A stretch of DNA of 19,406 bases from assembly GCA_934663595.1 (NCBI GenBank), contig CAKUKM010000037.1:1-19406 (forward strand), written 5' to 3'. Below the pieces are notes generated by a model. The model was not told where the DNA came from. It was given only the letters and a program-made list of their open reading frames with translations, and did not search any database. Numbering within the stretch: the stretch's first letter is position 1; every line of letters starts with the position of its first letter. The position numbers were made by a program, and so were the translations under genes. Below, one piece after another: positions 8,590 through 15,820 of the stretch. The DNA is from an uncultured Clostridia bacterium (GTDB lineage Bacteria > Bacillota > Clostridia > Christensenellales > Aristaeellaceae).

Positions 8590-8626
8590 TACAAAAAGCC
8601 GTTTTTAGAAAAAATCGCTTTTTGTA
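8590..8626. promoter_or_regulatory. Third inverted-repeat operator candidate (site C)
   Basis: TACAAAAAGC (8590-8599) and GCTTTTTGTA (8617-8626) form a perfect 10-bp inverted repeat around 17 nt. The outer TACAA and TTGTA ends span 37 nt, exactly as in sites A and B. Relative to the regulator's own -10 box, it lies 21 nt, or two helical turns, further upstream than sites A and B lie from theirs. This fits autoregulation. A stem-loop in RNA is an alternative reading. Confidence 0.5.
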
Positions 8627-8642
8627 TACCTCTGGTTAGGTG

Positions 8643-8711
8643 TACAATTCCCCGTTTGGCGCTTTGGACAATAATTGTATATTGATTTGAGAGGGAACAT
8701 TGCGATATACT
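8643..8711 (+). promoter_or_regulatory. Promoter with bipartite operator (site A) for the importer operon
   Basis: TACAATTCC (8643-8651), 21 nt, AATTGTATATTG (8673-8684), 21 nt, then -10 TATACT (8706-8711). The -35 box TTGATT (8682-8687) overlaps the second element, with an 18-nt spacer to the -10. Elements and distances are the same as in site B at 6149-6217. The promoter precedes the first permease by 32 nt. Confidence 0.75.
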
Positions 8712-8743
8712 CGAAATGCAATAAAACGTGGGAGATGAAGAGA

Positions 8744-9688
8744 ATGAGCGCCTTACTCGCCGCCAAGCCCCGGAGGGACGGCTTTTTTGCCCGATTGAAA
8801 AAAAGCGTCGGCCGCTATTGGATGCTATATCTGATGCTGATCGTACCGCTTGTGTGGGTCATTATCTTTTCCTATCAGCCGATGTATGGGATTCAGATCG
8901 CCTTTAAGGATTTTTCCATCCGCAAGGGCTATGCCGGCAGCCCGTGGGTGGGGCTGAAGCATTTCAAAACCTTTATTAACGGCTTCTATTTCGCCACGCT
9001 GATCAAAAACACGGTGATTCTCAGCCTGTATTCCATTTTGATTGGCTTCTTCCTTCCCATTATATTCGCGCTGATGCTCAATGAAATCGGCAGCAGCAAG
9101 CTGCAAAAATCCGTTCAGATGATCACCTATCTGCCGCACTTTATTTCCACGGTGGTTGTGGTTTCGATTCTGCATCAGGTGTTTTCCGGCAGCGGCGTTG
9201 TGAACAGCATTCTGATTTCGATAAATTTGCAGCCTGTAAATTTCTTCGGGGAGGCTTCTTCCTTCCGCCATATGTACGTCTGGTCCGGCGTATGGAGCGA
9301 TTTGGGATACAACACCATCATTTATATGGCCGCGCTGGCCAAGGCGGATGTGGAGCTGTATGAGGCGGCGAAGATCGACGGCGCCAACCGGTTCCAGAAA
9401 ATCCGTCATATCGATTTCCCCACGATCGTGCCCTCCATGACCACGCTGCTGATCCTGCGCTTCGCGTCCGTGATGAGCGTGGGCTTTGAAAAGGTTTATC
9501 TGATGCAGGACACGGTGAACTACAGCGTTTCCAATGTGATTTCCACCTATGTCTACGAGGTGGGTCTTGTGGGCGGGCAATACAGCTTCTCCACGGCGGT
9601 CGGCCTTTTCAATTCGCTGATCAACGTGGCGCTGCTGGTGACGGCCAATATGATCGTGCGCCGCATTTCGGAAAACAGCCTGTGGTAA
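8744..9688 (+). CDS. ABC sugar transporter permease, LplB type
   Basis: This is an inner-membrane permease of about 314 residues with six predicted membrane segments, starting with the family opening LYLMLIVPLVWVIIFSY and PMYGIQIAFKDFS. The EAA loop, which contacts the ATPase, is visible as YEAAKIDGANRFQKIRHIDF. It matches the LplB/YtcP-associated family that imports complex oligosaccharides in Bacillota. GGGAG lies 9 nt before the ATG at 8744; an ATG at 8735 is too close to it. A longer frame from TTG 8675 is rejected since it would start inside the operator, upstream of the -10 box. No ATPase gene is in the operon, so a shared MsmX-type ATPase elsewhere is likely. Confidence 0.9.
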   Translation: MSALLAAKPRRDGFFARLKKSVGRYWMLYLMLIVPLVWVIIFSYQPMYGIQIAFKDFSIRKGYAGSPWVGLKHFKTFINGFYFATLIKNTVILSLYSILIGFFLPIIFALMLNEIGSSKLQKSVQMITYLPHFISTVVVVSILHQVFSGSGVVNSILISINLQPVNFFGEASSFRHMYVWSGVWSDLGYNTIIYMAALAKADVELYEAAKIDGANRFQKIRHIDFPTIVPSMTTLLILRFASVMSVGFEKVYLMQDTVNYSVSNVISTYVYEVGLVGGQYSFSTAVGLFNSLINVALLVTANMIVRRISENSLW

Positions 9689-9704
9689 TGGAAGGGAGAA
9701 ACGT

Positions 9705-10616
9705 ATGACGCATTCTAAGCGCATTCATGAAACGCGGTTTGACCGCGCCTTCAACGCGATTAATACCGCGCTGGTTCTGCTGACCACCTTTGTGATTCTT
9801 CTGCCGCTGCTCAACGTAGTGGCGTGCTCCTTCTCCGAGCCGGGCGCGATCACGACGAACCGGGTCTTTATCTGGCCGGTCGGGCTGAACACCACCGCCT
9901 ATGCGCGGCTGTTCAAATTGCAGGACATCTGGATGGGCTACGCCAACTCGCTCTTTTACGCCATCGTCGGCACGACGTTCAATCTGCTGGTCACCGTCAT
10001 GTGCGCCTATCCGCTTTCCTGCAAGGACATGATGGGCCATAAGGTGTTCCTAGGCATATTCACCTTTACGATGTTCTTCAGCGGCGGCACCATCCCCACC
10101 TATCTGGTCGTGCGCTCCTGCCGCCTGATCAACACCCGTTGGGCGCTGATTATCCCGGGCGCCATGAGCGTGTACAATATGATTCTTGCCCGTACCTATT
10201 TTATGACGTCCATCCCCGCCGAATTGCGGGAAGCCGCGCGGATTGACGGCGCGAATGAGGCGAAGGTGCTCGTCCGCATCGTGCTGCCCCTGTCCATGCC
10301 CATTCTGGCGGTGCTGGCGATGTATTACGCTGTGGGCCACTGGAACAGCTATATGAGCGGCCTGATCTATCTGACGGATAAGACGAAATACCCGCTGCAG
10401 CTGATCATTCGCGATTATCTGCTTTCCGATGCGCTGCTGGACGAGCTGACCAGCGGCGGCAACGTGACCTCGGAATATCTGGCGAAGGCCATGGGAGAGC
10501 GAGAGGTGCTGAAATATGCCATCATCATCGTCTCCACCCTGCCCATGCTGATTCTCTATCCCTTTGTGCAGAAGCACTTCATGAAGGGCGTGATGGTCGG
10601 CTCCATCAAAGGCTGA
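9705..10616 (+). CDS. ABC sugar transporter permease, YtcP/LplC type
   Basis: This 303-residue partner permease begins with a short cytoplasmic stretch and the membrane segment LVLLTTFVILLPLLNVVACS. It carries the EAA loop REAARIDGANEAKVLVRIVLP, followed by GHWNSYMSGLIYL, typical of the carbohydrate-uptake CUT1 group. It follows the first permease by 16 nt with a GGGAG binding site. Together the two form the heteromeric membrane channel. Length and ending (FMKGVMVGSIKG) are normal for the family. Confidence 0.9.
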   Translation: MTHSKRIHETRFDRAFNAINTALVLLTTFVILLPLLNVVACSFSEPGAITTNRVFIWPVGLNTTAYARLFKLQDIWMGYANSLFYAIVGTTFNLLVTVMCAYPLSCKDMMGHKVFLGIFTFTMFFSGGTIPTYLVVRSCRLINTRWALIIPGAMSVYNMILARTYFMTSIPAELREAARIDGANEAKVLVRIVLPLSMPILAVLAMYYAVGHWNSYMSGLIYLTDKTKYPLQLIIRDYLLSDALLDELTSGGNVTSEYLAKAMGEREVLKYAIIIVSTLPMLILYPFVQKHFMKGVMVGSIKG

Positions 10617-10620
10617 AGTT

Positions 10621-10640
10621 AAATGGGATGAGGCCCATTT
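10621..10640 (+). other. Intercistronic hairpin before the solute-binding protein gene
   Basis: AAATGGG (10621-10627) and CCCATTT (10634-10640) form a perfect 7-bp stem with a 6-nt loop, 5 nt after the permease stop and 26 nt before the next start. It has no T-run. It may mark an RNA processing or stabilising point that lets the binding protein be made in excess over the permeases; that role is inferred. Confidence 0.5.
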
Positions 10641-10666
10641 GACACATAAAAGGAGGAGGTTACCCT

Positions 10667-12271
10667 ATGAAACGTTTCCTGTCTCTGGTTCTGGCCGCCG
10701 TTCTGGCGCTGTGCGCTCTGCCCGCGATGGCCGAAAGCGCCGCGCCCACCAGGCTGACTGTGCTCACCACGTCGAAGGAAGACCTGAGCACCGACTACTC
10801 GATGAAGAAGGTCGCCGAAAAGTGCAATGTGGAGTTCGAGTGGGTCTATCTGGTTGAGGACACCGCGAAGGAAAAATTCCAGATCATGGTGAATGCGGAC
10901 GAACTGCCGGACATTATCCTGCGCCCCGCCGAACTGGCCAACGACGCGAATCAGGCGTATGCGCTGGGCGTTGACGGCGTGTTTCTGGATCTGATCCCCG
11001 CGATGGAAAAGTATGCGCCGGATATGATGGCGCTGTATCAGGGCTATACCGACGTGTGGAACGCCTGCGTTGGCCCCAACGGCGCGCTCTATATGCTCCC
11101 CCGCATCAATGAGGACCGCGATTTTACCTCCAACGGCGTGCGCACCTACATCGACCGCACCTGGCTGGAGAACGTCGGTCTGGAAATGCCCACCACGCTG
11201 GATGAGTTCTACAATGTGCTGGTCGCCTTCAAGGAGAAGGACGCCAACGGCAATGGCGACCCCGACGACGAAATCCCGTGGACGTTTGATAAGGGCACGA
11301 ACGTGATGGACGGCCTGGTCATGACCGCCTTTACCGAGATCACTCAGGGCGACACCCGCATCATCCGCGACGGCAAGGTGCAGATCGCCGCGATGACCGA
11401 GGCCTATCGCGAGGCCCTGCGCTTCATGAACAAGTGCTTCAGCGAAGGCCTGATCTATGCCGAATCCTTCACGCAGGATTCCAACACCGTCTGGGCGCTG
11501 AACGAAAAGTCCGCCGATGAGAACACGCTGGGCGTGGTGACCGGCGGCCACCGCAACTGCGTTTGCAGCTGGGACAGCCGCCGCTGGGAAAGCTACGATC
11601 AGATTTTCGTGCTCTTCGACGAAAACGGCGAAACCCATCCTTCCGTGAAGCTGGGCAACAACTTCGGCCGTAACGTGGCGCTGAACGCGAACATCACCGA
11701 GGAAAAGCTGGAGGCCGCCATGCGCGTGCTGGAGTACATAGCTTCTGAGGAAGGTTCCTTCCTGGTGCGCGTCGGCGAGCTGGGCTACAACGTGCAGCCC
11801 GCGGACGAGGGCAGCCTGAGCATCGGCGGCGAGAAGGCCTACTATCGCAAGAACACCGAAGAAGAGGACGAGAAGCTGGTCGTGAACGGCAAAGTCACCA
11901 TGGTGAACGACTGGAACTGGATCATGCGCCTGGAGCAGAGCTATCAGCAGGCGGCCGCGGACGCCAATCCCGGCGACGACTGGACCTACGTTCACATCAC
12001 GATGGAGAACAAGTACTATCACATCTATGTGAAGGACATCGGCCTGTACTGGCCCACCACCATGATCATGGACGCCGAAGCCGTCAATGAAATGGCGCTT
12101 ATCCAGACCGAAATGAAGAACTACATCAGCAGCGCGACCACCGATTTCATCACCGGCAAGCGCAATGTGGATACCGACTGGGACGCCTATCTGGCGGATC
12201 TGAACAAGATTCAGGTGGAGAAGTTCCTGACCATCAGCCAGGAGCAGTACGATAAGGGAACGGCCAAGTAA
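10667..12271 (+). CDS. Extracellular solute-binding protein, LplA-like
   Basis: The 534-residue protein carries a signal peptide: KR at positions 2-3, a hydrophobic core to about residue 19, and a probable signal peptidase I site after AMA (residue 22). The mature part is a family-1 type sugar-binding protein: an early LTVLTTSKED strand, MVNADELPDIIL, a long middle region with DANGNGDPDDEIPW, and W-rich C-terminal segments. It would catch the glycan outside and deliver it to the two permeases. Odd point: Bacillota binding proteins are usually lipoproteins with a [LVI]-x-[GAS]-C lipobox; here the only cysteine (16) is preceded by Leu inside the hydrophobic core, so no lipid anchor is predicted. 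AGGAGG lies 8-10 nt before the ATG. Codons are strongly biased to G/C-ending types, which fits high expression. Confidence 0.9.
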   Translation: MKRFLSLVLAAVLALCALPAMAESAAPTRLTVLTTSKEDLSTDYSMKKVAEKCNVEFEWVYLVEDTAKEKFQIMVNADELPDIILRPAELANDANQAYALGVDGVFLDLIPAMEKYAPDMMALYQGYTDVWNACVGPNGALYMLPRINEDRDFTSNGVRTYIDRTWLENVGLEMPTTLDEFYNVLVAFKEKDANGNGDPDDEIPWTFDKGTNVMDGLVMTAFTEITQGDTRIIRDGKVQIAAMTEAYREALRFMNKCFSEGLIYAESFTQDSNTVWALNEKSADENTLGVVTGGHRNCVCSWDSRRWESYDQIFVLFDENGETHPSVKLGNNFGRNVALNANITEEKLEAAMRVLEYIASEEGSFLVRVGELGYNVQPADEGSLSIGGEKAYYRKNTEEEDEKLVVNGKVTMVNDWNWIMRLEQSYQQAAADANPGDDWTYVHITMENKYYHIYVKDIGLYWPTTMIMDAEAVNEMALIQTEMKNYISSATTDFITGKRNVDTDWDAYLADLNKIQVEKFLTISQEQYDKGTAK

Positions 12272-12287
12272 ACCTTGCCAACGCAGC

Positions 12288-12324
12288 GGGGCGAAACGGA
12301 GAAGGGCTTCGTTTCGCCCCTTTT
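12288..12324 (+). terminator. Internal terminator/attenuator in the importer operon
   Basis: GGGGCGAAACG (12288-12298) and CGTTTCGCCCC (12310-12320) form a perfect 11-bp stem around an 11-nt loop, followed by TTTTC. It lies 17 nt after the binding-protein stop and just before the glycosidase gene. No promoter is evident in the gap, so it probably lets only part of the transcripts continue into the enzyme genes. Confidence 0.8.
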
Positions 12325-12350
12325 CTTAGAAAGCGAAAGGAATGAAACAA

Positions 12351-14000
12351 ATGCTTCATATAAGCGCGAACGCTCAGGGGAAATTTACCGTTTCCGCCTT
12401 TGGCGAGGTTTGGATGGAATGTCCGGCGACGATTGCCGTGGACGCGAACGGCGAACGGGACGGCGACGATCGTTTCGTGCCCGTCATGGCCTACGAACGG
12501 CGGGAGGAGGATGGAAGAATCCAACATATCTGGCGCACACATTCCAATCTCTGGGCCAGGAAGGAATATGTGCTGGAGGTAACGGAAAGCGCCGCGCGGT
12601 TCTTCGTGCGCGTGGAGGGCGAGGGCAGAGTGGACGCGCTGCGCTTTTTTGGCTGCCGGGCGAAATATGAAGCGGCGGAATATCTGCTGCCCGTGGCGAA
12701 CCACGCGGATTATTCCCGCAACCTGCGCATGATCACCGAGTCCGGCGTGATCGAGCTGGGTTACTTTACGCCGCCCTGCTATGTCTATCCCTTCCATATG
12801 GTGGGCCGCGGCGGCTGGCTGGGCGTGGGGCTGGCGGCGCGCGCGGGACAGTATAACTTTCATCAGTTCCTCTACCGGAACGAGGAGAACTGCTGCGGAT
12901 TTGAGACGCCGCTTTACGGACAGACGACCGTAGACGGCGCATGGGAAAGCCAGAGCCTCCTGTTTGTGACCGGCGGGGATGCTTACGACGCGGTGCGCGC
13001 ATACGCCCAATGGCATTATGACGCGGGCTGGTGCGTGAGAAAGGATCGCACTGGCGAGCCGGAGTGGTGGCGCAGGCCCCTCTTCTGCGGCTGGGGCGAG
13101 CAGGAAGCGCTGCGGCAGAAGTCTGGCGCGGCGCGCCCGTGCGATCATGCCACGCAGAAGGACTATACATGGATGAGCGAAAAGCTGGATGAATACGATC
13201 TGCATCCCGGCTGTATCATCATTGACGACAAATGGCAGAAGGAATATGGCAGCGCGCTGCCCGATCGTGAAAAATGGCCGGATCTGCGCGCCTTTACGGA
13301 CGCGGAGCATCGGAAGGGCCGCCGGGTGGTGCTGTGGTTCCGCTCATGGTATCCGGAGGGGCTGAGTCAGGATGAGTGCATCGAATACCTCTGCACTGCC
13401 TGCGGCGCCGATCCGACGAGCGAGAAATATCGCGCGCGTATGCGAGAAACCATCCATACGCTGCTTTCGGACGAGGCGGGCTGCTATAACTGCGACGGCT
13501 TCAAGATCGATTTCGCCAACTGTATGCCGCTGGGCAAATATGTTTCCTGCCATGAAAAGGGCGTGTACGGCGTGGAACTGCTCAAGCGCTTCTTTGTCAT
13601 GATGCGCGATTTTGCCAAGGCCGTCAAGCCCGACGCGCTGATCAACTGCTCCTGCGCGCATCCCTATTTCGACGAGATCGTCGATCAGGCGCGTATTCAT
13701 GACTATTGGGGGACGATGCGCAATGCGCCCGAGGTCATGGCGCATCGGGCGAAGCTGTGCGGGGCGGCGATGGAAAACGTGCTCATCGACACGGACGCGG
13801 GCGGCGTAGGCAGCCGTCGGGATTTTCATCGCTGGATGAAAGCGCAGCCGGAGCTGGGGATCCCCGATTTGTATTATCTGACCGCCGCCGGAGACGTGCC
13901 CTTTGACGAAGCGGATATTGCGCTGATCCGCGATCTGTGGGAAGGATATGAGGCGGATCGACGCATGGCTGGCGGAGCAAGAGGAGGAAAAGACCAATGA
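12351..14000 (+). CDS. Melibiase-like TIM-barrel glycoside hydrolase (GH36/GH31-like), putative
   Basis: The protein has about 549 residues and no signal peptide, so it is probably cytoplasmic. An N-terminal beta-sandwich (to about 240) precedes a TIM barrel with hallmarks of alpha-galactosidase-like enzymes: HPGCIIIDDKWQ near 286-294, then KWPDLRAF, RVVLWFRSW and DGFKIDF, where Asp387 in the K-x-D motif is the likely nucleophile. Candidates for acid/base are Asp480 and Asp482 in LIDTDAGG; I cannot decide between them. The substrate is unknown and clan placement is by motif memory. Of two starts, ATG 12342 directly abuts AAAGGA, while ATG 12351 lies 9 nt from it, so 12351 is preferred. The gene overlaps the next one by 4 nt (ATGA), indicating coupled translation and a joint task with the oxidoreductase. 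Confidence 0.7.
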   Translation: MLHISANAQGKFTVSAFGEVWMECPATIAVDANGERDGDDRFVPVMAYERREEDGRIQHIWRTHSNLWARKEYVLEVTESAARFFVRVEGEGRVDALRFFGCRAKYEAAEYLLPVANHADYSRNLRMITESGVIELGYFTPPCYVYPFHMVGRGGWLGVGLAARAGQYNFHQFLYRNEENCCGFETPLYGQTTVDGAWESQSLLFVTGGDAYDAVRAYAQWHYDAGWCVRKDRTGEPEWWRRPLFCGWGEQEALRQKSGAARPCDHATQKDYTWMSEKLDEYDLHPGCIIIDDKWQKEYGSALPDREKWPDLRAFTDAEHRKGRRVVLWFRSWYPEGLSQDECIEYLCTACGADPTSEKYRARMRETIHTLLSDEAGCYNCDGFKIDFANCMPLGKYVSCHEKGVYGVELLKRFFVMMRDFAKAVKPDALINCSCAHPYFDEIVDQARIHDYWGTMRNAPEVMAHRAKLCGAAMENVLIDTDAGGVGSRRDFHRWMKAQPELGIPDLYYLTAAGDVPFDEADIALIRDLWEGYEADRRMAGGARGGKDQ

Positions 14001-15772
14001 TTGAGAAGCGCTATCAGGTCGTCGTTGTGGGCGGCGGGATTTCCGGCGTGTGCGCCGCGTTGGCGGCCGCCCGGCACGGCGTGAAAACCGCGCTGATTCA
14101 GGATCGTCCCGTGCTGGGCGGCAACGCCAGCAGCGAGATCCGTATGCACATTTGCGGCGCGGATCGGGAAGGGCATCGCCCCAACGCCCGAGAAACCGGC
14201 ATTGTGGAAGAAATTCTGTTGGAGAACCAGCTGCGCAATCCCCAACATTCGTTTTCGATCTGCGATACGATTCTCTGGGAAAAGACGCGGGAGCAGGAGA
14301 ATCTGGACGTCTATTTGAATACTCGCTTTCTGTCTACTGAAGCGGATAACGGCGCAATCCATCGGATTTATGCCCAGCAGATGACCACGGAAAAGGATTT
14401 TTTATTCACGGCGGATATTTTTATCGACGCGACCGGCGACGGTATGCTGGCCTTTCAGGCGGGGGCGCGGGTGATGCACGGCCGGGAGGGCAGAGCCGTC
14501 TTTGGCGAAAGTCTGGCTCCGGAGGTATCGGATGACTACACCATGGGCAACAGCCTGATGTTTACCGCCCGGGATATGGGCCGGCCCGTTCCGTTTACAG
14601 CGCCGCCCTGGGCGTATCATTATACGGATGCGGATATTCCGGGCCATCAGAACCATCATAACGGCCCCGTCGTGGAAGCCACTTCCGGCTATTGGTGGCT
14701 GGAGCTGGGCGGCGATCAGCGGGACAGCCTGAAGGACGGCGAAGAAATCCGGGACGAGCTGCTCAAGACGCTGTACGGCGTTTGGGATCATCTCAAAAAT
14801 CAGGATCAGGGCTGCGAAAATCTGGCGCTGGATTGGGTGGGCTTTTTGCCCGGAAAGCGGGAGAGCCGCCGGATCGTGGGCGATTATGTTCTGCGGCAGG
14901 ACGATCTGACGGCGGGGCGCATTTTCGACGACGACGTCGCCTATGGCGGCTGGCATCTGGATCTGCATCCGGTGGGCGGCTTTGCGGCGTTTGGGAGCTT
15001 TGAAGAGCCCAGCGAAGAAGTTCGGCAGCTGAAGCAATTAAAGCGCCTTTACGGGATCCCGTACCGCGCGCTGCTTCCGGCAGGCATGAGCAATCTGCTG
15101 ATGGCCGGCCGCGCGATCAGCGTCAGCCATATTGCCTTTGGCTCCACGCGGGTGATGGCCACCTGCGGCGTGGTGGGGCAGGCGGCGGGAACGGCGGCCG
15201 CTCTGGCGGCGCGCAATGGAAAAACGCCCCGCGAGGTGGACGTGGCGCAATTACAGGAAGCGCTGATGCGGGACGATTGCTATCTGCCGGAAAAGCGTCT
15301 GCCGGTTCAGGACGCGAAAATGCGCTGCTCTTCCTGCGCGCCGGGCTATGCGCCTGAAAAGGCGCTGGACGGCTTCCTGCGCGCGGAAGAAAAGGATGCC
15401 CATGCCTGGATGCCGGATGCAAGCGATCCTTCTCCATGGCTGGAAATGCAATTTGCGCAGCCGAAGGAAGTGAAGCGGGTCATTCTCCGCTTCGATTCAA
15501 ACTGCTCCGCGCACTACGCGATTTCCATCAGCCACTGGTGGCACGAGCGTATTCCCAGCGGCGTGCCCAGGGAACTGGTGAAGGATTACGCGCTGACTTT
15601 CATGCGCGGCGGGGAGTGCGTGCATCGCGTCCGCGTTCAGGATAATTATCTGCGCTTTAAGGTGCTGGAACTGACGCAGAGCGTCGTCTGCGACGCCATT
15701 CGGCTGGAGATTTACGCGACCTATAGCGCGCAGCCGGAAAAGGTGTTCCAGATGGAGGCGTATGACCAGTAA
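13997..15772 (+). CDS. FAD-dependent oxidoreductase with C-terminal discoidin-like domain
   Basis: This 591-residue protein starts with a Rossmann FAD-binding motif (VVVVGGGISG, residues 8-17) and the LGGNASSE segment of the FAD_oxidored family (PF12831-like). It also shows FIDATGDGMLAFQAGA, SRRIVGDYVL, and a final FAD-contact region LLMAGRAISVSHIAFGSTRV. From about residue 440 a separate beta-rich domain follows (APGYAPEKALDG, PSPWLEMQFAQPKEVKRVIL) that looks like an F5/8 type C (discoidin) carbohydrate-binding module, unusual on a protein without a signal peptide. Family members often stand beside glycan-degradation genes, but their reactions are mostly unknown; oxidation of a sugar hydroxyl is a guess. 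The start overlaps the glycosidase stop (ATGA) with AGGAGG 9 nt upstream. It is the last gene of the operon, convergent with the MerR gene 48 nt away. Confidence 0.8.
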   Translation: MIEKRYQVVVVGGGISGVCAALAAARHGVKTALIQDRPVLGGNASSEIRMHICGADREGHRPNARETGIVEEILLENQLRNPQHSFSICDTILWEKTREQENLDVYLNTRFLSTEADNGAIHRIYAQQMTTEKDFLFTADIFIDATGDGMLAFQAGARVMHGREGRAVFGESLAPEVSDDYTMGNSLMFTARDMGRPVPFTAPPWAYHYTDADIPGHQNHHNGPVVEATSGYWWLELGGDQRDSLKDGEEIRDELLKTLYGVWDHLKNQDQGCENLALDWVGFLPGKRESRRIVGDYVLRQDDLTAGRIFDDDVAYGGWHLDLHPVGGFAAFGSFEEPSEEVRQLKQLKRLYGIPYRALLPAGMSNLLMAGRAISVSHIAFGSTRVMATCGVVGQAAGTAAALAARNGKTPREVDVAQLQEALMRDDCYLPEKRLPVQDAKMRCSSCAPGYAPEKALDGFLRAEEKDAHAWMPDASDPSPWLEMQFAQPKEVKRVILRFDSNCSAHYAISISHWWHERIPSGVPRELVKDYALTFMRGGECVHRVRVQDNYLRFKVLELTQSVVCDAIRLEIYATYSAQPEKVFQMEAYDQ

Positions 15773-15820
15773 AGGCGCGATGCGCGTCATTGCTTATCGC
15801 CGTTGTCCGGCGTATGCCGA

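Noticed and set aside
8675..8743. TTG start extending the first permease upstream
   Set aside because: The codon lies inside the operator and upstream of the -10 box at 8706-8711, so it would not be on the mRNA.
10619..12022. 467-codon open frame on the minus strand
   Set aside because: It is the antisense shadow of the solute-binding protein gene, caused by GC-rich codon use; no ribosome binding site and no family motif, and its composition is rich in H, V and Q as usual for such shadows.
8744..12271. Missing ATPase seen as a defect of the importer operon
   Set aside because: Importers of this CUT1 type in Bacillota commonly use a shared ATPase encoded elsewhere, so its absence is normal.
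12234..13310. 358-codon minus frame
   Set aside because: Antisense to the glycosidase gene, crosses the terminator at 12288-12324, and shows no recognisable protein features.
15798..15812. Hairpin CGCCG/CGGCG as terminator between the oxidoreductase and MerR genes
   Set aside because: Only a 5-bp stem and no T-run on either strand; too weak to annotate.
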